From Blumeriella jaapii (taxonomy: Eukaryota; Ascomycota; Leotiomycetes; Helotiales; Drepanopezizaceae): a DNA stretch of 64,000 nucleotides. Below are positions 51,565 to 62,345 of this stretch, piece after piece. Both the position numbers and the translations under genes were made by a program. The first letter of the stretch is position 1. Every line of letters begins with the position of its first letter. Location of the stretch: NCBI GenBank assembly GCA_009599575.1, contig VWND01000076.1, positions 1,550,001 to 1,614,000 of the forward strand. Reading direction: 5' to 3'. The notes below the pieces were generated by a model that did no database searches, was not told where the DNA came from, and worked only from the letters and a program-made list of their open reading frames with translations.

Positions 51565-52064
51565 TGCTGCAGATCAGAAAGCCGTCTCTCAACGAGCGCC
51601 TGGAGAGCGGGGCAGGGGAGCGAGACAGGTTGTTAGCAGCCTCATTACTGTACTGCACGACGCCCACGTCGCGGCCAGGAAGCTCGCGAGAGGTTCTATC
51701 CTTCCCAGCAGGCTAGACCTCTCCCAAGACTACTACGGCCACGGCCACTCCGTCCCCGTCGCATGTTCAGCTACGCGGAGAAGGTACTGTACTGTACTGT
51801 ACTGCTCTGCTCTCCTCTGTGCTGTATGTACAGTACCTACCTACAGTACAACCTCTTTATTCATTTATTTCATCCTTTCACCCTTTCATCAACCCCTCCA
51901 AGACCGAGAACACGCCACAGCCCGTAAGCATCGCACCCCCGGCCTTGCGAGCGCCCAGCCCCGGCCCTGAGCGTGAGCTTGCCGCGAATGTGTGTGTACT
52001 GTACTGTAGCTTGCTTGATCGAACGCATTGGATCCAGGCAGGGTCCCGCATTTTCCTGGGTACC

Positions 52065-52101
52065 GTAGAGTAGAGTAGAGTAGAGTAGAGTAGAGTAGAG
52101 T
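52065..52101. repeat. (GTAGA)n pentanucleotide repeat
   Basis: Seven uninterrupted copies of GTAGA. Confidence 0.95.
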
Positions 52102-52346
52102 TGAACGACCCTTCCGAGACAACCGACGACCGACGACCGACCACGCACCATCGATTCAATCATTCAAATGCTGCTAGTGCCCCGGTCGGCTTCTCGACCG
52201 GACCCAGACCCCCTCTTTCGGTACGGTATGTATGTACGGTATGTATGTATATACTGTATGTATGTATGTATGTATGTACCTGTGTAGGTATATACAGTAC
52301 AGGTGGGTATAAGATTATTGCCTGAACTTGAGGGAGGCGCAAAGAG

Positions 52347-52538
52347 AGATGGATGGATGGATGGATGGATGGATAGATGGATGGATAGATGGATGGATAG
52401 ATGGATGGATAGATGGATAGATAGATGTATGGATGGATAGATGGATAGATGGATAGATGGATAGATGGATAGATGGATAGATGGATAGATGGATAGATGG
52501 ATAGATGGATAGATGGATAGATGGATAGATGGATGGAT
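52347..52538. repeat. (GGAT)/(GATAGATG) microsatellite
   Basis: An array of GGAT units passes into a higher-order GATAGATG pattern over 190 bp. It directly precedes a second, unrelated array at 52564. Confidence 0.97.
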
Positions 52539-52563
52539 TTACATACACATATACAATATATAT

Positions 52564-52731
52564 ACAAACATACAAACATACAAACATACAAACATACAAA
52601 CATACAAACATACAAACATACAAACAAACATACAAACATACAAACATACAAACATACAAACATACAAACATACATACATACAAACATACAAACATACAAA
52701 CATACAAACATACAAACATACAAACATACAA
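52564..52731. repeat. (CATACAAA)n octanucleotide array
   Basis: About 20 copies of CATACAAA with two short variants (CAAACAAA and CATACATA). The array produces open frames in several phases; none is a gene. Confidence 0.97.
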
Positions 52732-53188
52732 GATGAATAGAGCTGGTATATACTGTACAATACAACAGAAAGCAGCGTGCGTGCGTGCGTACATGCGTGT
52801 ATATGTGTGTACTTTCCCGTGTTTCACAGTTCAGTACATACCGTAACAACGAGCGAGGCTGTGTCTCGGCGATCCACTTTGCTTCAGCGAGCGGACCAGA
52901 GACAGTGCGGTCGGTACTGTACTGTACTGTACTTTACCCCGAAAGTCAATTCAGACAATTGCGTGCTCGCCCTCGCCCCCATAGTACTGTACGGTAGGTA
53001 GATTTATGCTTCGTCGATGGCGCAGTGCAGTGCAGTGCAGTGCAGAAGAACGAACTGCGTGCTCGCTCACTCGCTCACTCGCTCACACGCACGCACGCAC
53101 GTAAACGAACGAATAAATGAATAAACAAACAAACGAGATACATCAACACATCAACACATCAACACATCAACCAAGCACAACAAGACCC

Positions 53189-54392
53189 ATGTCTCTCTCC
53201 CACCCGCCCCCAATCCTCCTCCTCGACGGCGGCCTCGGCACCACGCTCGCCGACCAGCACGCCTGCACCTTCGACGCCCGCACGCCCCTCTGGTCCTCGC
53301 ACCTGCTCCTGTCCTCCTCGACGGCGGCCCTCCTGCTCGCGACGCACGCCGCCTTCGCCCACGCCGGCGCGGACGTCATCCTCAGCGCCACGTACCAGGC
53401 GTCCTTCGAGGGCTTTGCCCGGACCGGGCCCGGGATCTCGGCGCACGCGGCCGCGGCGCTGATGCGGCGGGGCGTGCGGCTCGCGCGGGAGGCCTTCGGC
53501 GAGGCCCGGCCCGCGGGGACGGTCGCCCTGAGTCTCGGCGCCTACGGCGCCGTCATGGTCCCGAGCCAGGAGTACAGCGGCCGGTACGACGAGGCGCGGA
53601 TGAGCGTCGCCGGGCTGCAGGCTTGGCATCTGAGACGCCTGCGGGCGTTCATGCCGGCCGCTGGGCCCGAGGGGGATGAGGAGGAGAGGGACGAGGGGGA
53701 CGAGGAGGAGAGGGCTGGGTCGTGGGCCGAGGTGGATCTCGTGGCGTTCGAGACGCTGCCGCGTGTGCAGGAGATCGAGGCCGTCAGGAGGGTCATGGCG
53801 ACGTGTGAGCGTGGCAGCGAGCCGGGCAAGGGGCCGGAGGGGAGGCCGTTCTGGATCACGTGCGTCTTTCCCGGCGAGGGCAACTGCTTGCCGGATGGGA
53901 GCGGGGTGCGGGCGACGGTGCGCGCGATGCTGGAGCCGGACCCGGCGAGGGCGCTGCCCATGGCCGTCGGCGTGAACTGTACGCCCGTGGCCAAGCTCGA
54001 GAGCCTGGTGCTGGAGTTCGAGAGCGAGGTGGCGGCGATGGTGGAGGCCGGGGACGCGGAGTGGCCGAGTCTGGTGCTCTATCCGGATGGCACACACGGG
54101 GAGGTCTACGACACGACCACGAAGCAGTGGCTGAAGCCCGCGACGGAGGCTGAGAGCGTGGTAAGTGGTCTCTGCGGGCGTGGGAAAGGAGCCATGGCTG
54201 ACTGACGACGGGCAGGAGGTGTCTTGGGGCGACGCCATCTGGGGCATCGTGCAGAGGGCGCGAGGCAGGGCGTTGTGGCGCTCGATTCTGGTCGGTGGGT
54301 GTTGCAAGACGACGCCGGAGGATATCGCCAGATTGAGGCAGCGGATAGACGCCGCTTCGTCATCGAGCCTATGTGTTCCTCCGAGGCTCTGA
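53189..54392 (+). CDS. Homocysteine S-methyltransferase (Mht1/Sam4 type)
   Basis: Exons 53189-54160 and 54216-54392 give 382 residues. ATG 53117, 24 codons upstream, is in frame, but its extension is Asn/Thr/His-rich repeat-like sequence, so 53189 is preferred. The N-terminus reads ILLLDGGLGTTLADQ, then HAGADVILSATYQASFEGF. The zinc ligands are supplied by MAVGVNCTPVAKL and, after the intron, SILVGGCCKTTPEDIARL. SLVLYPDGTHGEVYD is also conserved. The enzyme transfers a methyl group from S-methylmethionine or S-adenosylmethionine to homocysteine, giving methionine, in the cytosol. A Glu/Asp-rich insert lies near residue 165 (EGDEEERDEGDEEERAG). The coding DNA is very GC-rich in third positions, unlike its repeat-laden flanks. 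Confidence 0.93.
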
Positions 54393-55707
54393 AGACGACC
54401 GGAGCAGCTTCGCTTCGGGATTGGCGTAACGCGGCGGCGCACCCTCTCTTGCTCTCGTTTCCTCCAAATCGCATCGGGAGCATCGGATTGGCTTCTGCTC
54501 TGCTCAGCCGCGAATGTGCTACATACCTACTGTGCAGCGCTGCATGACACTCACCTGTAGAGCACGGCGACTGCCTTCTCAGATGGGGAAGCTGCCTTCT
54601 CGCTTAGCTCCCCTACCAAAATAGTGCCCAGATGTCCAAATGAAACAAACGATTCAAATGCCTTCCCGGCCTACGGACAAGTCAAACCGCGACCTGGCTC
54701 ACCTACAACTCATGAACCGCCCCTTCCAAAAAATTTCAACCAGACGCGTACAACATCCCAGAGCCGGATTCCGTCTTGCAGCTAGCAAAGCAAGCACATG
54801 GTCTAAAGACTCCCCCCCCCCATATTCCATCCATCTATATTCCATCCATCCATCCATCCATCCATCCATCCATCCATCCATCCATCCATCCATCCATCCA
54901 TCCATCCATCCACGCAAACTCCAAACCTTTCTCAATCCTCAATCCTCAATCCTCCTTCCTCCTTCCTCCTCCCTCTATCACAAGCACCTTTTTCCACGCT
55001 CCGCCACCCACGAAACGAACGCTTTTGAAAACCACTCCCATCGTCCCAAGGCCCCCGTTCCGTTTCCCAGGCTTCCCACCCGCGTTCCTAGAAGAGGGGG
55101 TACGTACTTATAGGTACTGGCCTGCCTGCCTGCCTGCCTGCTCGAGGCTCGTGTACTGGGGATGGGGACTAACCTTGGACTATGTATGGACTATGGACTA
55201 TGGAGTACGGACTGACCTCTCTCTCTCATCTCCCATCTCCCATCTCCCAGCCACACGAACAACCATCCACATTCAGCAGATGGGGCACACGAAGTAGAAA
55301 AACCGAAATGAGCAATGCCGTTTACGAGAAGCACTTACTAAGATCCAAGAGGAAAAGCATGATGGGATCGTGCAAGACTTGGGGAACAGAAATACATCGA
55401 CGAGCGGAGGCGGCCTCCTTCAAGACTCATCGCACCCACGCTATCTATTTCTCTACCTCTAGATAGCACTATGTCCACGTAGTAGGCCTTTCCCTTCTCC
55501 CCTTTCGCCTATTTCTCACGCACCGTACACCGTGGTCAAATCCAGACAGCAAATCACGAACCAGTGGCCTTGTTTGTCCGCACCTCTCCTAGGCGTATGT
55601 AAGCGAGCATTCCGAGGCGAATCATCACGCTTGCCCAGAATCTTTCTTTCGAAATCCGCGAATATCCATGCCCACGATGGCATGCCTAGCATCCTCACAG
55701 TCCGCGC
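54393..55707. other. Intergenic region with CATC array
   Basis: It separates the methyltransferase from the 3' end of the synaptojanin-like gene. A CATC microsatellite (54842-54912) and repeats of GCCT near 55120 and GGACTATG near 55180 were seen; no gene. Confidence 0.5.
54842..54912. repeat. (CATC)n microsatellite
   Basis: About 17 pure copies of the tetranucleotide, the same unit as at 45819-45960. Confidence 0.97.
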
Positions 55708-58700
55708 TCAATTGGGTTTCAGCGCCTCCCAGCCTCGCAATCCTTGCGAGTCGTCATCGTTACCCAGCAGGTCCGTCGTAGCTCTCCTGGGAGGGAGCGA
55801 TGGTCTCGGCCCCTCGTCATTTGATGCATCGCCAGCGTGATGCCCATTCGTGCCACCCTTTCTTCCTGCTCTCCGTGCCTGAGGAGGAGGAGGGGGTGTC
55901 GTAGCGTCTCGTACGACATCTCTTTTATCCTTGATCTCCTTCATCCCATGACTTCCGCCAACGGCGGTCGTCCGTCTCGGTGGGGGTGCAAAACCGGTAT
56001 GGCCAACTGTGGTTTGCAGTGGCTTCTGCGTCGAATATGACGGGCGGGATTGTGACGTCGCTGACACGGTGGACACAGTCGGAGAAGAAGTCGACGACGG
56101 AGATGCTGTGAGGTGTGTCGGCTTGCGGGCGACTGGGGGTGGAGCCTTCTTGCCTGCCGAGCTAGATGTCGATGCCGACAAGCGACGCTCTTTAAATGCT
56201 GGCCTGCTTGAGCGGCTTGACATGGAATTGGCGGAGCTATCCGTGACCGAGTTCTGTGCCAGGCTTGTTGTGATTGCCGAGACAGATATAGCTGGACTAA
56301 AGGCGGGTGGTAGCTTCCGGGCCCCGTTCGTTGTGGTTGCGCTCGACGAACGAGGGTTTGGCGGAGGCGGAGCATTCGAAGATGCAACCTGCCTGCGCGG
56401 CTGCTCCACCCTCGGAATAGTCACCCAGTCGGGTTCGTCTGTCGGCGTGTAAGGATTTGAGGGCCGGTCAGGATTCAAGACCTGACCCTTCTGCGGAGGT
56501 TGAATATTCGATCGTGCCGGTTGACCATTATCCAACCACCATTTTCGAGTTCCAGAACTGGCCGGAGGAAGTCCAGGCTCAATGGCATCGTAGCCGATGA
56601 GATCTTCGTCGTCTGAATCATCGTTTGGGTTATTCGCGGAGGTTCCGCCTACCTCGGACCGCCGTCTTTCATATAATTCTCGGCTGAGAGATTCACGACG
56701 CGCTTCGTCAACAATACTTACGGTGCATTGGAAGGTAGCATAAACGGGCCTGTGGTCTGAGAAGCGGAGCGACGCCGTGTTGTAGTTGATCTGTCGCAGG
56801 TTCGTGCCTTTCCTAAGGATGCGATCTGTCCAAGCAGGTATTCTGGCCTTCTCGGAGGTGTCATAAGTGTCAGTCCCGAGATCATACTTATAGGTCGGAT
56901 TGAATGTGATTCGAGCCTCCGAATAATAGGGAAACGTAAGTCCAGCCACCATCTGGAGGTTCAACTGATCGTTCTCATAAAGACCCTCAAGATCGCCATT
57001 TCGGATCATCTGTCGGACTTTTTCTGGCCCGAGTCCAATGCGGTAGTTGAAGTCTCCCATCCAGATCACACTGTCGTGATTGTCTATTCCTCTATTCCTC
57101 TGGAACCTGAGTCCATGATGAATGGTACTGTAATCTCTGTTCCTCTCTTCGTAGTTTGCAAAGCCAGCAGCCAAATGTGCAGTCACGAAGCAAAGCTGGG
57201 TATTGGCATAATCCATGCGGATAGCAACAGCACCCTTGTTACCTGCCATGCCAGACATTCCTGTCTTCTTGACGGACCCCTCGACGTTCTTGATATTGGA
57301 CAGAATGGATGACTTGACAAAAATGCAAAGGGCAGCTCCGACAAGTTGACCGCTCCTGAGCAGAACATATTGATCGCTTCCCGTAGCACGAGCATGTCTG
57401 TTCAATGTTTTTTGCACTGCCCGTTCCCAAGCTTGCTTTCGGGTTGGGTCGCTATTCATGATTTGCTGAGGGCTAAGCTCCACAATCTCTTGGAAGCCAA
57501 CGGCAACGATTTCCGGATTCAGTTGAGGTGCAGCGAGTTTCGGGCAGAGCCATTCTGACAGGTCTTCGTCGATTCCTGTGGTTCGACCATTCAGGTTGAA
57601 AGTTCCGGCCCATCTTAGACTGGTCAGCTACCGAAGAACAACAAAGGATTCGGATGCATACATGTGAATTGACTCTGAGAATTGGAACTCTGAACTTCGT
57701 TTGGCAAGCTCAGCTGTCACATAATCATTCATGGGGTCGAAAAGATGAACAGGGGCCTGTCCAAGCATTCTACCAAGCAATACATCGATGGTATTCTGCC
57801 GGCCTTTGTCCGCAAAATTGTTGATGTACAGCCTAGTAGCACTTTTCCTTGCATCTGCTATCGCTCCAGCGAGTGACATCTTCCCATGTCTTGTGAAAGA
57901 AGACTTGAGGGCTCCTGTTCCGGCATAAATCCGCGAGAGAGCATCGCCATTGTCTGCCCACAGACTTGAGTGGCGCATCCAGAAGTCCGAGGCAGCACGC
58001 TCGCCTCGATGTAAGAGGAAAGACTCCATAGCCATCTGCGAGATGATCGTTTGTATCAGATTAGTTCTGTCCAGACAGTCCAAACAATTCGTGCGGAAAA
58101 CCCCTTCTTGCTGTAATACGACGACCGTGCGTCGACTCGACTTTTCAAAATTATCCTCGCCAGGATCCTCAATCTCCTCGGACAGATAGTAGGCAAAGCC
58201 GTCGGCAGAGGGCTCAATGAGCCTCCGGATCAAGCTTGCGGCCTCATATCCATTCGGCCCCTTTGTCTCTGCGTGGAAGTCAAATTCGGTCTCCCGCAGT
58301 AGTTGACGATCATGTGAGTGCTGCCCTTCGACTTGATTGAGCGCAGAATGCCGCACTCCGTATCTGTAGAGATTCGTCAACTCAGCCTCGCCAGGTTTGG
58401 TCTCGCTAAGAAGGTTCACGACATGGACTGCTCCATAATTCTGCTCAAGCTCCCCAAAGTGCTTGTCAAATGCGGGTTGCGCACCCTCAGGAGAGCGAGT
58501 AATGGAGATTTTTTGTTGGCCTGGAATCAGCCCTGCAGCTTGTTCCCAGAAGACTGGGACAGATCCTCTGATCTGTGCATATGAGAAGCATATCCCTGAT
58601 GGTTTCTCCGACGTTGCAGAATCATTCTGTCCAGCCACAGCAGGGCTCCAATAAATGGTTTCAGATTCTACAAAGTTTGCAACATTTCCATCATCGTCGA

Positions 58701-59609
58701 TTCCCCGACTATTGAATCTAGTTCCGGCTCTCCGGCAAGATAATCGTGATATGAGTGTCAAAGAAGAAGGGAGGCCGGTCCTCGATGTTCGTAGAGGCGC
58801 AGATGAAGAAGGTATTGTGATGCTGAGGACGAAACCGCGAATGGCAGAGGTGAGAATCCGGGAATGGTCCAACGCCGCCCTTTCTTGTGGCAGCAGCCGC
58901 GATCGAAACTGGACCAGAGGGCTGATCATATAAGAGTTCCAAAGGAATGAATCGTCCAGATTACCCATGTCAAAAGAAGAGGCCTCAGTAGATCTGTACT
59001 AAAATTAGTAGAAAGAAGAGCAAAGCCTCACGAAGCTCCAAACCTATCCTGCAGCCTATTTGTCAGGTCGAAATCCGTAGAGTAATAGAAACTACCATTT
59101 CCGAGTAGCTTTTGTAACTCGACACACGGGTGTTCGAGCGGGTCCCTCCGAGTATGCCCATAGTCCTGACCTTCCTCGGCGTACGGATCCAACGGAGCCC
59201 CGAAGCTGTTGTCGTACTCAAAACTGCTTAAACAGTAGAACTCGACTCCAAAGATCTTCTCCACGGTCTCCCCCGGTCTCACCGAGGCTACCTTGGTAGC
59301 TCCTGTTACCACACAGAGGAAGACATCTTTGTTGATGGTGATCAAGCCCAGAGTTCCCCAAACGGGCACCGGACTCAACGTTCGATATTCGCCCAGGTCG
59401 ACAGTCGAGATGTCGGCGAACTCGACCAAGCATCGTGGTGCAGCACCATCGACCGACGTCTTACCCTGACTTAGCTGTACGGAGGGAAGGGAGCCGTTTG
59501 CAATCGACTCATTCGTGGTCGGGCTGTGGCGGAAGATCAGGGCGTGGGAAGGCGTTATGAGCGCAATGGATCGGTGGGGATGTTCACGCAAAAGCAGACG
59601 AATCGACAT
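55708..59609 (-). CDS. Synaptojanin-like phosphoinositide phosphatase (Sac1 plus 5-phosphatase, Inp52/53 type)
   Basis: Minus-strand exons 59609-59032, 58993-57662 and 57613-55708 give 1271 residues. The N-terminal Sac domain ends its first exon at STDFDLTNRLQDRFGAS and continues DDSFLWNSYMISPLVQFRSR. It keeps the catalytic RTNCLDCLDRTN near residue 496, so it should be active. Exon 3 opens the 5-phosphatase (WAGTFNLNGRT near 638) with VIWMGDFNYRIG, PAWTDRILRKG and FSDHRPVYATF. The last 300 residues are disordered and proline-rich (PPPPPQARRAGRKG, RPSLPPRR), suited to SH3 binding. It removes 5- and 4-phosphates from PI(4,5)P2 and acts in endocytosis and actin organisation. The first intron is only 38 bp by the frame-consistent reading; the second is 48 bp. 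Confidence 0.95.
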
Positions 59610-60978
59610 GTTTGATGCTTCGATATCTGATTGTATTCAGGGCGAGGGATGCGTGGCATCTTGGGAGCGGTTCCCGTCTCGGAGTGTCGTGTGGAGTGTC
59701 GAGTGTCGAGTGTTGAATGTCGAGCATTACACATCGTGGAGGTCGAGATGGGACCAGCTTGTGCTCCTTCTGCCACGGATGACGAAGTGTCGTGCCTCAC
59801 CGCCTTTGGTAGTCACGTGACGTTCTTAGCGTTCGGATTCGTCGTGCGTCGCACAATCTTTGTTGGCATCTGAGTTTCTGTCCATTAACAGTACACAGTA
59901 CAACACATACTCTGTACTGTACACACATACAGCAGAACAGGCACGAAGCTGCCAGCTGCCAGCTGCCAGCTGCCTCGCGACAGAACCGAGTCTTCAACGC
60001 GTCCTCTCTCGCCCTCTCTTTTGTTCAGTCTCTCCACTCGTACACACTGCATTGTACAGTACAGTACCTTCATTCTCGAGACCATGATCCGTCATTGGTG
60101 ACGCGATACGGAATGGATCGCCGCTGCGATCATCATGCCACCTTCTTCTCTGAGCGCTTTTCCACGGCAGCGACCGGGGCTTGGGCTGGGAAAAGCACTC
60201 TATCAAGCGTGGAACGACGTTGAAGAAACGGAGATGTACTTTTCCTCGACGCGGATGCTGTTCGGCTTTTGCAGAGTAAAGCTTGACAAGTTCGTTCGGC
60301 TTCGGATCTGAAGAAAACGATACACGTGTGTGACGGAGGAGAATAAGCTTTGAGCTGCCGGATGCACTCAACACTGGGCGCGCGCGTAAAAGGAGCCGAA
60401 AGAAAAGAAAAAAGGGTCCCCCAAGCAAGTGCGGAGCGAGCAGACAGACAGCTGGATTGCGCGCAGCATGTGTGCTCTCAGGTTCTCGGAGAGATGCTGT
60501 CCGTCAGACACGAGTCGTTTATTGGTTTGTATCTCTTGCCCTCATCCCTCAGCGAAGAAGGGGATGCCGTTGGAGGGCGGCCACGGCATCGATCGCGAAG
60601 TCCACGAAGTTTAAGCGGCTATTTCTAAATCGTACACCTACTCAGTACCGTACAGAGGACAAGGGACGTATATCGTTCCCGAGCGGCCGGTCTGGATTTC
60701 GCGGGGGCGGAGCGTCTAAAGGGCGAACTCTGTTACATCGGACACCCGGTCCAGCCAATCGATGGGCCACATGGCGGGGCTCGGGGTGACGATGGTGTTG
60801 GCGTCATGTATTGGCTGCAAGGTTCCTTTACTTCTTCGCAAGTTTCCATCGAGGACTTGGTATCAGATCGGATTTCTGTCGCCAGGGTCGACAAGAGGGG
60901 CGTTGGTGACGACTGGATCTGCCGGGGACGCCGTCCTATTTCTACGGACGATACAGTACTGGACAGTCCAGAGTGTAC

Positions 60979-61142
60979 GGAGTACAGTGTCTACAGAGTA
61001 CAGTACCTACAGAGTACAGTACCTACAGAGTACAGTACCTACAGAGTACAGTACCTACAGAGTACAGTACCTACAGAGTACACTACCTACAGAGTACAGT
61101 ACCTACAGAGTACAGTACCTACAGAGAACAGTATCTACAGAG
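60979..61142. repeat. 16-bp minisatellite (TACAGAGTACAGTACC)n
   Basis: About ten near-identical copies of TACAGAGTACAGTACC. Because 16 is not a multiple of three, all three frames stay open with a 16-residue period, which creates spurious proteins. The unit contains the AGTACAGTAC word found across the right half of the window. Confidence 0.95.
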
Positions 61143-61390
61143 GGGGAAGCATCCTTCCGACCTACTCTGTACAGTGTGTTCTGTACAATACATGTACTGC
61201 ATGTACCTCTCAAGGCGGTAGTGGGATGAGGTGACACGTACGGCATCCCTCACAATGACACCGGTCTCAGGTAGAGTAGTCGAGGCCGCGAAGCCACGAG
61301 GCATTTGTCTGACATAGAGTAGGGTGGTAGTCGGTCAAGGGAACCGACGCGGGGGACCAAGGACAAAACACGACGACAAGGATAAGGACC

Positions 61391-61426
<36 letters not shown>
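61391..61426. repeat. (GAC)n triplet repeat
   Basis: Twelve uninterrupted ACG/GAC triplets. Confidence 0.95.
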
Positions 61427-62345
61427 TTTTCTCGGAAGTGGTCCTACTGTACAGTATTATGCACCGAGACCATCCACTACAGCCTCCCAGCCTGCACTAC
61501 TCAGCGTTAGAGTTCAGGAACTGATAGTTCTAGACCCCGGGGGCCGTGTGGAACTGTTTGGCCGATCGCTCCAGACCTCGAATCGAGGCCCTCTTTTATC
61601 CGTCTTTTATCCGCCGTTCTGGCCGTCAATTGGCCAGAGTCCCTTCTCGACAGGGCTTGACTAAGTGGACTGAGCTTGATGCCAAGTCGCCAGCCCCCTA
61701 CTAGAGGCTAGTCTAGAACCTTCAATCCAACTTGTCCTCGAGGGACGATGTCCAGAACTCCGGATCCAGCAGCGGGAGGATTAGTAGTAGAATTGGCTTT
61801 TCCATCCGAGACTAGAGCAGGCTTCCTCCCACCTTGCTCCTCTCTCCAACCCAAAGTCATCACCTACCGGTACCTACAGTACAGCACCTACTGTACTCAC
61901 CTATACACACCGACAGCACCGACAGTACATACCGACATACCCATCTCACTGAGCTCGACTGGAGCGCACTTCGTCGACGCTGATTCGTGATATCCACGGC
62001 GACAAGAACATCACATTCCGGCCGAGACGACAAGCCCCTCGTTCGAGAGTAGGAAAGGGAAGGAATCTTGAGGGCCGTTAGGCTGCTCCGATCCCCCTCC
62101 GGGTTCAAGACAATCCGACGAGACCTTCGAGTCAGATCCCCGGCTAGAGTCATTCACTCTGTATGCATCTCGTCGACCGCTACCAGTCTTGTGCGCTGCA
62201 AATGCATGACTTGTTCTCGCATACAGACACTCACAGATCTGGCCCTCCTCGGGCATTTAGAACACTCCGGCAAATAACAAGGTCTCGCCTGTCTGGGAAA
62301 GACAGACGGCATCTGTACGCGCGGAAGATTGGGAAAGAAGAGGAG

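Larger units (their letters stand above)
51565..53188. other. Microsatellite-rich gene-free region
   Basis: Dominated by tandem arrays: GTAGA (52065-52101), GTAT near 52225-52280, GGAT/GATA (52347-52538), CATACAAA (52564-52731), GTGCA near 53019-53043 and CTCG/CTCA near 53060-53090, with ACTGTACTGTAC words at 51783 and 52911. The many long open frames here are repeat artefacts. Confidence 0.75.
59610..62345. other. Gene-free region with tandem repeats
   Basis: No gene was recognised. Repeats include GTGTCGA near 59695, CAGCTGC near 59947-59972, the 16-bp minisatellite at 60979-61142 and a GAC run at 61391-61426. GTACAGTAC words occur near 59890, 60055, 61175 and 61450. The right end must contain the promoter of the histidine kinase. 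Confidence 0.55.

Noticed and set aside
52160..52849. Long open frames on both strands reading YVCMFVCL or KHTNIQTY repeats
   Set aside because: They are translations of the GGAT and CATACAAA microsatellites, which lack stops in several frames; there is no domain or start context.
60762..61234. Open frames with a 16-residue period (YRVQYLQSTVPTEYST)
   Set aside because: A 16-bp minisatellite keeps all three frames open; not a protein.
61748..61990. Frame MSRTPDPAAGG as a first exon of the histidine kinase
   Set aside because: No donor/acceptor pair was found that joins it convincingly to the kinase frame, and its second half is made of GTAC-type repeats.
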